In this document: positions 25,295 to 34,407 of the stretch, one piece after another
How positions within the stretch are numbered: position 1 is the first letter of the stretch
How the letters are laid out: the number at the start of each line of letters is the position of its first letter
NCBI RefSeq assembly: GCF_036347135.1
Contig: NZ_CP108938.1
Location: 9,176,001-9,240,000 of the forward strand
Reading direction: 5' to 3'
DNA from: Streptomyces sp. NBC_00775
GTDB taxonomy: Bacteria > Actinomycetota > Actinomycetes > Streptomycetales > Streptomycetaceae
DNA: 64,000 nt
The notes under the pieces: generated by a model
The model's input: the letters and a program-made list of their open reading frames with translations, nothing else
Databases searched by the model: none
Told to the model about the DNA's origin: nothing
Program-made: the position numbers and the translations under genes

Positions 25295-26728
25295 CTAGTC
25301 CCGCACCACCCGCTGCCCCTCGTCATACGGCAGCCGCGAAGCGACCGGAGCCGCGTCCAGGCGGGCGGTGATGACCAGGGTGCCCTCCTCGATCTGGTAG
25401 TCGAGGGGGAGGTCGAGGCCGCGCATGGCGGCGACCATGCCCGTGTTGGAGGCCTGCGTGACGGCGTACACGCTCTCGCAGCCGGCCTCGACGGCCATCG
25501 TCACGAGGCGGCCGAGCAGTTCGCTGCCGACGCCGCGCCGCTGCCAGTCGTCCTCGACGAGAAGCGCGATCTCCGTCTCGTCGCCGTCCCAGAGCAGGTG
25601 ACCGAGCCCGACGATCCGTCCGGATGCCGTCTGCACGGCGAGAGTACGTCCGAAGCGGGGGCTGAGCAGGTGGTTGAGGTAGCGGTCCGCGTCGCCGACC
25701 GGGCCGTGGTAGCGCATGCTCAGCGTGCGGGACGAGCAGCGCTCGTGCATCGCCTTGGCGGCCTCGACGTCCGAGACGTCGGCGCGCCGCACCGTGATGG
25801 CGTTGCCCTGCGGCAGCGTCAAGATGTCCTGGCTGTGCGGGATCCGCGGACCGAGCCGCGTGTCCAGCTCCACCAGCGCCCGCGCCCGCGCGAACTCGGT
25901 CGGCGTGAACGGCAGATACGGCCGCTCCACCGTGATCACCCCACCCTCCGGGGCCCGCAGCCGCATCACCGTGTCCTCCAGCGCCCCCTCCACGGGAGCA
26001 CCCTCCTGCGCCCGCCCGGAACCCGGGGACTTGGCGGGCAGTGAGCGGATGGTGCAGCGGCCGAGCAACTGCCGTAGCGCGAGCGGCAGTTCCGCGGCGT
26101 CCAGGGCCGTGCGGGTCGCCAGGCCCAGCACTCGGGTCGGCGCGTCCACCAGGTCGTGGGCGTCGGCCCGCTCGATCCAGGTCTCGGTGCCGCCCGCCTG
26201 TGCCACCGCGCGGGTGATCTGCGACGCCTCCAGTTCCGCGGGGGCGCGCAGCAGGAACTCGTCCACCGTGCCCTCGGCCAGCGGGTGTGTCTGCAGGCTC
26301 AGGATGTCGACCTGCCACTGAGCCAGCGCCGTGCACAGCGCGGCCAGCGAACCCGGCGTGTCCTTCACCGTTGTCCGCATCCGCCAGAGCACGGTCGCCC
26401 CGGCGACGGCCTCCGGTGTCGCGGCGGATTCCTCGGAGGGCCCGGCCCGTCGCCCGTCGGCGAGCGGCCGGGCGCCGGTATCGTCCGCCGGCGGTGCGTG
26501 ACCGTGGCGGCGTGCCCACCATGTGTGGAATCCGGCCGTGGCGACCAGGATCATCGCCGAGATCACCAGGAGGGCGGGCCCGTCCGGCCCGTGCCCGATC
26601 AGGTTGGCCACGGCGTCCGCGACCGCGACGGCCGTGAACAGCGCGGCGAGTTCGACGACGTCCCGCCGCCAGTGGTGGACGGGGCGACCGTGCCTCGCAC
26701 GCGTCACATCAGTCATGTCTGGAGTCAT
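25295..26728 (-). CDS. Membrane-anchored ACT-GNAT acetyltransferase
   Basis: 477 residues with an unusual order. Two hydrophobic helices occur near residues 22-75 (VVELAALFTAVAVADAVANL, ALLVISAMILVATAGF). An ACT domain follows (about 115-200: VKDTPGSLAALCTALAQWQV), then a GNAT domain (about 315-460: RRADVSDVEAAKAMHERCSS, LLVEDDWQRRGVGSELLGRL). ACT domains bind amino acids, so acetylation, possibly of a protein lysine, may be amino-acid controlled (inference). Start ATG 26728; another ATG lies four codons in. A CGTGATCACG palindrome sits 28 bp upstream. Confidence 0.8.
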   Translation of the reverse strand: MTPDMTDVTRARHGRPVHHWRRDVVELAALFTAVAVADAVANLIGHGPDGPALLVISAMILVATAGFHTWWARRHGHAPPADDTGARPLADGRRAGPSEESAATPEAVAGATVLWRMRTTVKDTPGSLAALCTALAQWQVDILSLQTHPLAEGTVDEFLLRAPAELEASQITRAVAQAGGTETWIERADAHDLVDAPTRVLGLATRTALDAAELPLALRQLLGRCTIRSLPAKSPGSGRAQEGAPVEGALEDTVMRLRAPEGGVITVERPYLPFTPTEFARARALVELDTRLGPRIPHSQDILTLPQGNAITVRRADVSDVEAAKAMHERCSSRTLSMRYHGPVGDADRYLNHLLSPRFGRTLAVQTASGRIVGLGHLLWDGDETEIALLVEDDWQRRGVGSELLGRLVTMAVEAGCESVYAVTQASNTGMVAAMRGLDLPLDYQIEEGTLVITARLDAAPVASRLPYDEGQRVVRD

Positions 26729-26864
26729 GCAGCCCACTGTGGCGGAAGGGTGTTGCGTGATCACGAACGGTTTGTGACTGATCGGTTAAGTGTCCTTCTG
26801 CCCCTTTTGTAGTTCTTTTTACGGGCCTTTTGCTTCGAACGGACGGGATGAGTCAAACCCCTGA
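26729..26864. promoter_or_regulatory. AT-rich intergenic region with CGTGATCACG palindrome
   Basis: 136 bp between two leftward genes. It is markedly richer in A/T than its surroundings, notably 26790-26835 with runs of T. The perfect palindrome CGTGATCACG at 26756-26765 lies 28 bp before the ACT-GNAT start and could be an operator. No hairpin terminator is evident for the DUF6493 gene. Confidence 0.4.
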
Positions 26865-29516
26865 TCAGGCGGCCACCCCCTGGGTCAGCGCCGTCCGCAG
26901 CCGACGGGCCTGGGTCACCAACTTGGACGAGCCGCGCCGCTCGGCGGCTTGCGCGAGATGCGAGAGATCGCCCCGCGCCCCGGACCGTTCGGCGCAGTCG
27001 GCGGCGACCGCCAGCAGATCCCCCAGCCCGCGGGCGGGCGTACCGCTCGACGCGTCCGTCGCGAGATCGGCCAGCAGGATCGGCAGCGCGTCGCGGAGCA
27101 CCGACCAGACGGTGGCGTACGCGCCCGTGGCCGCCGCCGTCCGTATCGCCTCGGCGAGCCGCAGTGGCTTCACGGCCCCCCGGCGCACCAACTGCCCGAG
27201 GTCGCCGCCGAGCCGCTCCGCGTCCAGCTGCCCGCGCGCGGCCAGGACCAGCAGCGCGTCCACGGCGGAGAGCCGGTCCTCCGTATGCCGTGCCCCGAGC
27301 CCGTACGCCACGCACAGGTGCACGGCCTCGCCCGCCTCACCGTCCGCTTCGGCGAGGAACGGCAGAATCGCGGCGCCTCTGCGGCTGTCGTCCACGGCGA
27401 CCGAGGAGAGGTCGCCCAGCACCCGGGCCGCCACCAGCTCCCGCCGTCCGGGCACGACGGCCGACCAGTGCTGCCGGTCCGCCTCGTCCCAGTGCGGGCA
27501 GTACCAGCGGTCCTTGAAGACGGACAGCGGACGCCCCAGCCGACGGAACTCCGGCGGGAACTGCCCCTGTATCTCTTCGAGTTCGCCGAACTCCAGCAGG
27601 ATACGGACGCCCGAGGTCCGCCGTCGGCTCGTGGGCAGGTCCTGCCCCTCGGCGGTGAGCCACTGGGCCAGCCGGTACCCCTCGGGAGAGCCGAGGGCGC
27701 GGGCCCGCCCCGCCGCTGCCGCCGCCGTCGCGCGGTCGTCGCGCCTGACCCGAAGCAGTGCCTGCGCGAAATCGGCCGTCCCCGGCCGGGCTTCGAGCCG
27801 TCGGTACGCGATGAGGCGGTCCACCAACTCCTCCGGCTCCAGCAGCCCCGTGTCCCAGGTGGGTGTGGCCAGCAGGAACGGCAGCGGCTCGGCCCGAACC
27901 CGGTAGGCCACCTCCCACAGGCGCGCGTCGAAGGCGCGCGCGAGGGCATCGTGCTGGCAGTTGCCTCTTGTCGTGCCCTGCTGGTCCGCCGAGTGAAGTG
28001 TCTCCATGGGCACATGCCCGAGCAGGGTCGCGAGGATGACCTCCACCCCGTACGGGGCCTCGCGGAAGTGCTCGGGCACGTGGGTGTATTCCGGATCGTC
28101 GTCGGCCCACCAGCGTCGGGCGACCACGGGCCGCAGGGCTTCCACCAGACCGTCGCGATCGCCGTACGCATGACGGACGAGACCGTCCAAGGTGCGCTCG
28201 AACGCGGTCACGTCGCCGCCGGACGCCAGCAGGGCGCCGACCTCCTCCGCCAGCTCGGCCGCCGAAACCGGCGCCGGTGCGAGCCGCGTCCGCTCCGGCA
28301 CGGGCGGCAGCACCTCCTGGTGCACCGCCGGCGCGGAGTCCAGCGCCCCGGCGCCGAGCAGCCGCTCCGCGCGGATCCGCACTCCTGGGCTCAACTCGGC
28401 CACTGCCTCGACGAGTTGCTCATGGACACCGTCCGATCCGCTGAGCGCGGCGACATGCCGCTCCACGAGCTTCAGCGCACGCTCCTGCACCTCGGTGTCC
28501 TCGTGGCCGAAGGCCTGTGCCACGGCGGGCAGCAGCTCGGCCGCGGTGGACGGATCGCGTTTGAGTACCTTGCCCAACAGGATGAGCTGCGCGCGGACGA
28601 GCTTCTTCTCGGTGCGGAAGAGCACGCCGGACGACATCTCGGCGAGCCGGCGCGGCGTCAACTCGTCGTCCAGCGCGAGGGAGGCGAGCACGGACTGGGC
28701 GTGCCACGCCACCGTCGATGTCGCCTCGGAGGCGAGCGCCGTCCAGTCGGCCGAGCGCTCCCGCTGCTCGTCCCGTGTCAGATCGAGGCACGTCAGCAGC
28801 TTCAGGAAGACCCGCTGATCGGCCGGGACGCCGCCGCGCAGCAGCCGGGCCACGCAGGCGTCGACGATCTCCTTGCGGTCCAGGGTTCCTTCCCCGGTCA
28901 GCTGCGCGAGCGCGTGGTACCAACTGCCCGGCCCGTCGCCGAACAACCAGGCGACCCGGCCGGACACTTCCAGGGAGTCGAAGAGCGCGGCGATCATCCG
29001 GTCCAGGTGCGGATCCTGGCGAAGGCGCTCCACCACGGTGCCCCCGTGGTGCCACGTACTGCCGATGTGCTCGAACCAGCCCTCCACATAGGCGTCCGTG
29101 GTGGGCACCTCACAACCGGCCAGTCGCACGAGCCCGGACAACAGCAGATACGGGATCCGGGAGGTTGCCGGCCGCTCGGCGAGCCGGTGTGCCACATCGC
29201 CGAGCCAGTCCGGCTCCCGGTCGCCCAGCACATGGAGGAACACACCGGGGGAGGCCTGGGACCAGCGCAAGTCGGCTGCCGCGATCCAGTTCGCCGCCCC
29301 CGCGGCGCCCGTGTGACACGCGGCTCCTGCCGCGTGCAGCGCGGGACCGGCCATGCGGGACGACTCGCTCCACCGCGCGGCGCGCAACTCCTTGCGGAGC
29401 TCCTTCAGCCCGGGCAGACAGGCCCGGCGTTCGGCATCGGTCATCCCGTCCAGCAGGCCTGCGGCCTCGACCGTCTGCCCCGCCCGTACGGCCTTCAACA
29501 GCGCTTCACCGCTCAT
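26865..29516 (-). CDS. DUF6493-like helical-repeat protein
   Basis: 883 residues, almost wholly alpha-helical with HEAT/ARM-like periodicity: repeated LLAAVAQAFGHEDTEVQERA-like helix pairs in the middle and another run at the C-terminus. An N-terminal segment RACLPGLKELRKELRA is typical of the actinobacterial DUF6493 family. No enzyme motif was found. The start ATG overlaps the stop of the SWIM gene (TGATG), so the two are translationally coupled and probably work together as scaffold and zinc-finger partner. Function unknown. Confidence 0.75.
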   Translation of the reverse strand: MSGEALLKAVRAGQTVEAAGLLDGMTDAERRACLPGLKELRKELRAARWSESSRMAGPALHAAGAACHTGAAGAANWIAAADLRWSQASPGVFLHVLGDREPDWLGDVAHRLAERPATSRIPYLLLSGLVRLAGCEVPTTDAYVEGWFEHIGSTWHHGGTVVERLRQDPHLDRMIAALFDSLEVSGRVAWLFGDGPGSWYHALAQLTGEGTLDRKEIVDACVARLLRGGVPADQRVFLKLLTCLDLTRDEQRERSADWTALASEATSTVAWHAQSVLASLALDDELTPRRLAEMSSGVLFRTEKKLVRAQLILLGKVLKRDPSTAAELLPAVAQAFGHEDTEVQERALKLVERHVAALSGSDGVHEQLVEAVAELSPGVRIRAERLLGAGALDSAPAVHQEVLPPVPERTRLAPAPVSAAELAEEVGALLASGGDVTAFERTLDGLVRHAYGDRDGLVEALRPVVARRWWADDDPEYTHVPEHFREAPYGVEVILATLLGHVPMETLHSADQQGTTRGNCQHDALARAFDARLWEVAYRVRAEPLPFLLATPTWDTGLLEPEELVDRLIAYRRLEARPGTADFAQALLRVRRDDRATAAAAAGRARALGSPEGYRLAQWLTAEGQDLPTSRRRTSGVRILLEFGELEEIQGQFPPEFRRLGRPLSVFKDRWYCPHWDEADRQHWSAVVPGRRELVAARVLGDLSSVAVDDSRRGAAILPFLAEADGEAGEAVHLCVAYGLGARHTEDRLSAVDALLVLAARGQLDAERLGGDLGQLVRRGAVKPLRLAEAIRTAAATGAYATVWSVLRDALPILLADLATDASSGTPARGLGDLLAVAADCAERSGARGDLSHLAQAAERRGSSKLVTQARRLRTALTQGVAA

Positions 29517-30919
29517 CACACATCGCCCCCGTCGACCAGAACCTCTTCGTGTGGTGTCCGCGTTCCCCGACGCACCATGCGCACCGCCAGCGCGTGCTTG
29601 CAGGGCCCGCGCCCTCCCCGGTACTTCGCCCACCACAGGCAGGAGCAGCTCAGCGTGCCCGCGTCGTCGCGGACCCGGTGCACATGCCCGTCATCGGCGG
29701 TCACCGTCCCCAGGGAGCCGTCCAGAGCGACCGCCCCCGCGGCGACCAGGACACGGGCCGAACGCAGCCGTGGATTGTGGCGCTCCACGCGCTCGGCGTC
29801 GTAGGGCAGTTCGCGGTGGAAGTAGGCCGCCTCCGCCGTGTCGTACCCCACGCGCCCCGACGTGCCCAGCCGGACCAGGGCGGCCCGTACCCGCTCGGCC
29901 GGCAGGCCGGAGGCGGCGGCCAGTTCGCCGACGTCGACGCGCGGCTCCCACGCCAGGAGCACGGCGATCAACTCCGCGTCCTCGGCGGCCTCGTCGGTGG
30001 CGAGGGCGTCCAGCACACCGCCCTCCCCGGAGAACCCGCGCGAGGCGTCCGGCGACAACGTGAGCGTCAGCCGCATGCCGGGCAGGACGGCCTCCCAGGC
30101 TCCGGCGGCGGTGGCATCACCGGTGACCGCGGGGCCGTACACCCGCAGGGCCGTCGCATGGCGCAGCACCCGCTGCAGGGCGATCAGCCGCTCCGGACCG
30201 GGCAGGCACACCGCCCCGGGCACCGGACGCGTCGTCGGCCGCAGGCCGCGCCCGGCGGGTATCACCCACTGCGCGCCGCGCGAGGCCCCCCGGGCGGTGC
30301 CGCGCGGAAGCGAGCGCAGGAACCGCACGGCCTCGGCCGCCGGCAACTCGGCCCGCAGGTCGAAGCCCGCCGCTGTCACCTGGGCCTCGGCGAAACCGCG
30401 CAGCCAGCGGTCGGGCAACGGCACCTTCTTCTCCACCACGGGGCCGTCGAGGGTGGTCACGGCCATCTCGTCGGGGCCGACCCGGAGGTGCAGCGGATCG
30501 TCCGTGCCGATCCGCGAAAGCGCCTCGCGCAGGGGGTTGTTGACGTCGACATTGGTCGTTCCGTGGCCCACCTCGCCGCCGTCGAGGCCCGCTGTCAGCA
30601 CGTCCAGGCGCGCGTACACCCCGCCGCAGCCGGAGAACGACTCGAAGCGGAGCCGGTCGCCGTTGCCCGTGACCACCGGGTCCAGCGAGGCGCGCAGCTG
30701 CCGCTGGTAGTAGCGGGCCGCCGCGACGTCCGCGACCGCGAGCAGCCCGGCGGCCGCGATCTGAGGTGACGTCAAAAAGCCCGCGAAGAACCGAGGATGG
30801 TCCTCGAACCCCGTGGGAGTCGCACCCCGCGAGGTCTCAAGTCCCAGGCGCCGTCCGCCCGGCGCGGATTCCAGCACGGAGGGTCGGGTGTAGGCCACGG
30901 CCTGCAAAGATCGCGTCAT
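29516..30919 (-). CDS. SWIM zinc finger family protein
   Basis: 467 residues. The SWIM motif (C-x-C-xn-C-x-H) lies near the C-terminus, CSC followed about 11 residues later by CKH (roughly residues 425-445). The N-terminal two-thirds is beta-rich with no motif I know. SWIM domains bind DNA or proteins. The start ATG at 30919 has TACGGT exactly 12 nt upstream and no Shine-Dalgarno, predicting a leaderless mRNA. First gene of a two-gene operon with the DUF6493 protein. In relatives such pairs may accompany MoxR ATPase/VWA genes; none are present here. Confidence 0.85.
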   Translation of the reverse strand: MTRSLQAVAYTRPSVLESAPGGRRLGLETSRGATPTGFEDHPRFFAGFLTSPQIAAAGLLAVADVAAARYYQRQLRASLDPVVTGNGDRLRFESFSGCGGVYARLDVLTAGLDGGEVGHGTTNVDVNNPLREALSRIGTDDPLHLRVGPDEMAVTTLDGPVVEKKVPLPDRWLRGFAEAQVTAAGFDLRAELPAAEAVRFLRSLPRGTARGASRGAQWVIPAGRGLRPTTRPVPGAVCLPGPERLIALQRVLRHATALRVYGPAVTGDATAAGAWEAVLPGMRLTLTLSPDASRGFSGEGGVLDALATDEAAEDAELIAVLLAWEPRVDVGELAAASGLPAERVRAALVRLGTSGRVGYDTAEAAYFHRELPYDAERVERHNPRLRSARVLVAAGAVALDGSLGTVTADDGHVHRVRDDAGTLSCSCLWWAKYRGGRGPCKHALAVRMVRRGTRTPHEEVLVDGGDV

Positions 30920-31005
30920 GGAAAAACCGTAGAGGCGACCACTGACAATCGGCTCTGACCTGCGGGAACTTGCTCGCGAGCCGGTTTCGGCGGACGGCGG
31001 ACGGA

Positions 31006-31038
31006 GCCGCGCACCGGGGGATGACTCCGGTGCGCGGC
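31006..31038 (-). terminator. Terminator hairpin after phoD
   Basis: Twelve-bp perfect stem GCCGCGCACCGG (31006-31017) / CCGGTGCGCGGC (31027-31038) with a 9-nt loop, about 120 bp downstream of the phoD stop on the minus strand and upstream of the SWIM promoter. It would insulate the two leftward units. No T-tract. Confidence 0.65.
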
Positions 31039-31155
31039 CCAGCGCTTCGAGGGTACGGGAGTCGGACGGACGATACGGCCGCCCACGCCCCGCACTACTG
31101 CCTCCACGCCCCTCGCTTCCGCCTCCCGGCCCCGCGCTGCCGCTTCCGCCCAGCG

Positions 31156-32751
31156 TTACTGCCCCACGCGCCCCGGCTGCAACACCTGCGTGAACAGCAC
31201 GGTCCCGTCCTGCTCGCGCAGCCGCACCGTCAGCTCGCCGCTGTCGCCGTCGATGTCGACCTCGCCGAAGAACTGGTAGCCGCCGGCGGGGGAGACGTTC
31301 GCGGCGGTCGGCGCCTTCACGAACACCCGCTCCGGACCGAACGTGTTGTCCAGCGCGTTCGCCGGGAACGCGCCGGCGTTGAGCGGGCCCGAGACGAACT
31401 CCCAGAACGGCTCGAAGTCGGTGAAGGCGGCCCGCGACGGCTGGTAGTGCTGGGCCGAGGTGTGGTGCACATCGGCGGTCAGCCAGAGGGTGCCAGTGAT
31501 CTTCCGGTGCTTGATGAACCGCAGCAGCTCGGCGATTTGTAGCTCCCGCCCGAGCGGCGCGCCAGGGTCGCCCTGCGCCACGGCCTCGATGTTCGGCTTC
31601 CCCTCGGTCGTGTCCGGCACCACCAGGCCGAGCGGCATGTCCGCGGCGATCACCTTCCACACGGCACGCGACCGCGACAGTTCCCGCTTGAGCCACTCCA
31701 GCTGCTCGGCGCCGAGGATGCCCTGCGGGTCGGTGGTCTGGTCGTCGGGTGAGTTGGCGTTGCGGTACGTGCGCATGTCGAGCACGAAGACGTCCAGGAG
31801 CGGGCCGTGACGCATGACCCGGTACACACGGCCGTCCTCGCCGCCCGGCCGCAGCGTCGAGAGGGGGAAGTACTCGCTGAACGCGCGACGGGCCCGGGAG
31901 GCCAGTACGTCGACGCTCTTCTCGGTGTACCGCGTGTCCGAAGACGCGATCACCTCGCCCGGGTACCAGTTGTTGCGCACCTCGTGGTCGTCCCACTGGA
32001 TGATGGACGGCACCTGGGCGTTGAAGCGCTTCAGGTTCTCGTCCAGCAGGTTGTAGCGGAAGTTGCCGCGGAACTCGGCGAGCGACTCCGCGACCTTGGA
32101 CTTCTCCTCGGTCGTGATGTTCCGCCAGGTGCTGCCGTCGGGGAGCGCGGCGGTCGCCGCGATCGGCCCGTCGGCGTAGATGTTGTCACCGCTGCACAGG
32201 AAGAAGTCCGGGTCGAGCCTGGCCATGGCGTCGTAGATCCGGTAGCCGCCGATGTCCGGGTTGATGCCCCAGCCCTGTCCCGCCAGGTCGCCCGACCACA
32301 GGAAGCGCACTCCGTCGCGCCGCCCGGCCGGCGTCGTACGGAAGGTGCCGGTCACCGGTTCGCCGGTGCGCCGGGAATCGTCGGGGTCGGCGAGCAGCAC
32401 GCGGTAGTGGATCTGCTCGCCCGCGGGCAGTCCGCGCAGCCGTGTCGTCCCCGTGAAGTCCGTGTCCGCGCCGAGCAGCGGACCGTGCCATCTGCGGGGA
32501 TTGCGGAACGACTCCGTCGCGGACGTCTCGACGATCATCCGGGCCGGGCTGTCGGACCGGACCCATACCAGGCCGGAGTCCGCGGTCACGTCTCCGGCTT
32601 GGACACCCCACCCCGCCTTCGGCCGCCCGGACAGGGCGAACGCCGGCGCCGCGCCGAGGGCGGTGGGAAGGGCCAGCGCCGCGGACGCGGCGAGCGAGCC
32701 GCGCAGAACGCTGCGGCGACCGGGGAAAGGGCTCTGCGGACGGTGTGACAT
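31156..32751 (-). CDS. phoD: Alkaline phosphatase D (PhoD), Tat-secreted
   Basis: 531 residues. A Tat signal (GRRSVLRGSLAASAALAL) is followed by an N-terminal PhoD Ig-like domain (GVQAGDVTADSGLVWVRSD) and the catalytic domain: LWSGDLAGQGWG, CSGDNIYADGP, IQWDDHEVRNNW, LDMRTYRN and WLTADVHHTSAQHY. It is a Ca/Fe-dependent phosphodiesterase/phosphomonoesterase that scavenges phosphate outside the cell. GGAGG precedes the ATG. A direct repeat of PHO-box type lies 65-86 bp upstream, consistent with PhoP control under phosphate starvation. Confidence 0.93.
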   Translation of the reverse strand: MSHRPQSPFPGRRSVLRGSLAASAALALPTALGAAPAFALSGRPKAGWGVQAGDVTADSGLVWVRSDSPARMIVETSATESFRNPRRWHGPLLGADTDFTGTTRLRGLPAGEQIHYRVLLADPDDSRRTGEPVTGTFRTTPAGRRDGVRFLWSGDLAGQGWGINPDIGGYRIYDAMARLDPDFFLCSGDNIYADGPIAATAALPDGSTWRNITTEEKSKVAESLAEFRGNFRYNLLDENLKRFNAQVPSIIQWDDHEVRNNWYPGEVIASSDTRYTEKSVDVLASRARRAFSEYFPLSTLRPGGEDGRVYRVMRHGPLLDVFVLDMRTYRNANSPDDQTTDPQGILGAEQLEWLKRELSRSRAVWKVIAADMPLGLVVPDTTEGKPNIEAVAQGDPGAPLGRELQIAELLRFIKHRKITGTLWLTADVHHTSAQHYQPSRAAFTDFEPFWEFVSGPLNAGAFPANALDNTFGPERVFVKAPTAANVSPAGGYQFFGEVDIDGDSGELTVRLREQDGTVLFTQVLQPGRVGQ

Positions 32752-32815
32752 GAATGCGCCTCCGGGGACGGATCCGGCCAGTGTGCAATGCCACAACTAC
32801 TGGTGCGCCGCAGCG

Positions 32816-32837
32816 CACACGGAAACCACAAGTGAAC
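32816..32837 (-). promoter_or_regulatory. Candidate PHO box upstream of phoD
   Basis: On the minus strand two adjacent 11-mers, GTTCACTTGTG (32837-32827) and GTTTCCGTGTG (32826-32816). Streptomyces PhoP binds tandem 11-bp units with a GTTCACC-like core, and phoD is a classic PhoP target. The first unit matches well and the second is degenerate. Confidence 0.45.
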
Positions 32838-32908
32838 AACTGACCCCAGAGACAAGGGAACCGGTGTGCGACTCGGGCCGGGCGGCACCGGAACGTGACG
32901 GGGGCGGC

Positions 32909-34360
32909 TCAGTCGCGGACGGCCGCCGCCATCAGCCGTACACCGTCGCGGATGCGCGCGGGCGACAGATGCGCGTACCCCAGTACCAGCCGTACGCCGT
33001 CCTCGACCGCCTCCCCGTAGTGCGCCAGCGGACGCACGGCCACCCCGGCCGCGGCGGTCCGTGCCAGGAAGTGGTCCAGCGGCCCGTACCGGTCGGGCAA
33101 CGCGGCGATGACATGCAGACCCGCCGCGATTCCGGACACCTCCGTGCCCGGAAAGTGCTCCTCCAGCGCGGCCGCGAGGGCGTCGCGCCGTTCCCGGTAG
33201 GCGCGCTGGCAGCGGCGCAGCTGCCGGTCGTAGTCGCCTCGTTCCATGAAGCGGGCGAGGAGTGCCTGGTCGACGACCGGGTTCCCGAGATCCATGGTCC
33301 GCTTGCGCTCGACGACCTCCTCGGAGAGGGACGCGGGGACGAGCAGCCAGCCGAGCCGCAGTCCCGGTGCCAGGGACTTGCTGACCGACCCCGTGTAGGC
33401 GACGTGTTCGGGGTCGAGACCTTGCAGGGCGCCCACAGGGGCACGGTCGTAGCGGAAGTCCCCGTCGTAGTCGTCCTCGATCACCAGCCCGTCCACCGAG
33501 CGCGCCCAGTCGAGGAGTTCCGCGCGACGCCGCGCCGAGTACGCGATCCCGGACGGGAACTGGTGCGCGGGCGTCGTCACCACCGCGCGGACCCCCGACG
33601 CCTCCAGCGGACCGGTGGCCAGCCCTTCCGCGTCGAGGGGCAGCGGTACGGTGCCCACGCCGGCCGAGGCGTACAGGGCACCGTGCTCGGGGCTTCCCGG
33701 ATCCTCGACCCCGACATCGCGCACCCCGCGCGCGTGGAGCACGAATCCGAGCAGCGCCATCGCCTGCGCGACTCCGGAGACCACGACGATCCGCTCCGGG
33801 TCCGCGACCACGCCCCGGCGTCGGGAGAGCAGCTCGGCGAGGGCGGTACGCAGCCGGGGCAGCCCCCGCGGATCCGGGTAGCCCAGTGCGTGGTGGGGGA
33901 GTTCGGCCAGTACCCCGCGCTGCGCGGCGGTCCACGTGGAGCGCGGGAACAGCGACAGGTCCGGCGTCCCGGGAACGAAGTCGGCCCGGGCGCCGGCGGG
34001 CCGTGGGGCGAGATCACGCGCGCGCGGGCGCGCCGCCCGGGCCGCGCCCCCGACCCAGGTCCCGGCACCTCGGCCACTGCGCAGATACCCCTCGGCCGTC
34101 AACTGCTCGTACGCCTCGGTGACCAGCCCCCGCGACACCCCGAGGTCCGCGGCGAGCTCACGGCTGGACGGCAGCCGGGTGCCCGGGGTGAGGCGCCCTG
34201 AGCGGACCGCCTCGCGCAGTCCCGCCTGAAGCGTGCGGCCACGCGCGCGTGCCGGGGCCGAGACGGCCGGCAGAAGCAGCTCCCAGGCGGCGGCCCACGG
34301 CGCGGCGCCGGACGGGGCGGTTCCCGGCGGCCGGTCGCGATTGGTCCCCGATGGCGTCAT
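32909..34360 (-). CDS. PdxR/MocR-type regulator (GntR HTH plus aminotransferase domain)
   Basis: 483 residues: GntR winged HTH at about 40-105 (PGTRLPSSRELAADLGVSRG) and a fold-type-I aminotransferase-like domain to the end, with the PLP-lysine segment TGSVSKSLAPGLRLGW and the LVIEDDYDGDFRYD loop. Such proteins sense PLP or amino compounds. Divergent from an EamA exporter with only 47 bp between starts; GGACC repeats at 34367 and 34379 and an inverted copy at 34343 may be its sites. TAAGGT lies 14 nt before the ATG. Likely activator of the exporter gene. Confidence 0.92.
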   Translation of the reverse strand: MTPSGTNRDRPPGTAPSGAAPWAAAWELLLPAVSAPARARGRTLQAGLREAVRSGRLTPGTRLPSSRELAADLGVSRGLVTEAYEQLTAEGYLRSGRGAGTWVGGAARAARPRARDLAPRPAGARADFVPGTPDLSLFPRSTWTAAQRGVLAELPHHALGYPDPRGLPRLRTALAELLSRRRGVVADPERIVVVSGVAQAMALLGFVLHARGVRDVGVEDPGSPEHGALYASAGVGTVPLPLDAEGLATGPLEASGVRAVVTTPAHQFPSGIAYSARRRAELLDWARSVDGLVIEDDYDGDFRYDRAPVGALQGLDPEHVAYTGSVSKSLAPGLRLGWLLVPASLSEEVVERKRTMDLGNPVVDQALLARFMERGDYDRQLRRCQRAYRERRDALAAALEEHFPGTEVSGIAAGLHVIAALPDRYGPLDHFLARTAAAGVAVRPLAHYGEAVEDGVRLVLGYAHLSPARIRDGVRLMAAAVRD

Positions 34361-34407
34361 GGAAGTGGACCTTAATCCGGACCACGTCCCTTCATAGCGT
34401 CACCGTC

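Noticed and set aside
26949..29804. 951-codon open frame antisense to the DUF6493 gene
   Set aside because: No family resemblance and biased composition (Arg, Gly, Pro, His); the minus-strand frame has regular helices and a coupled start.
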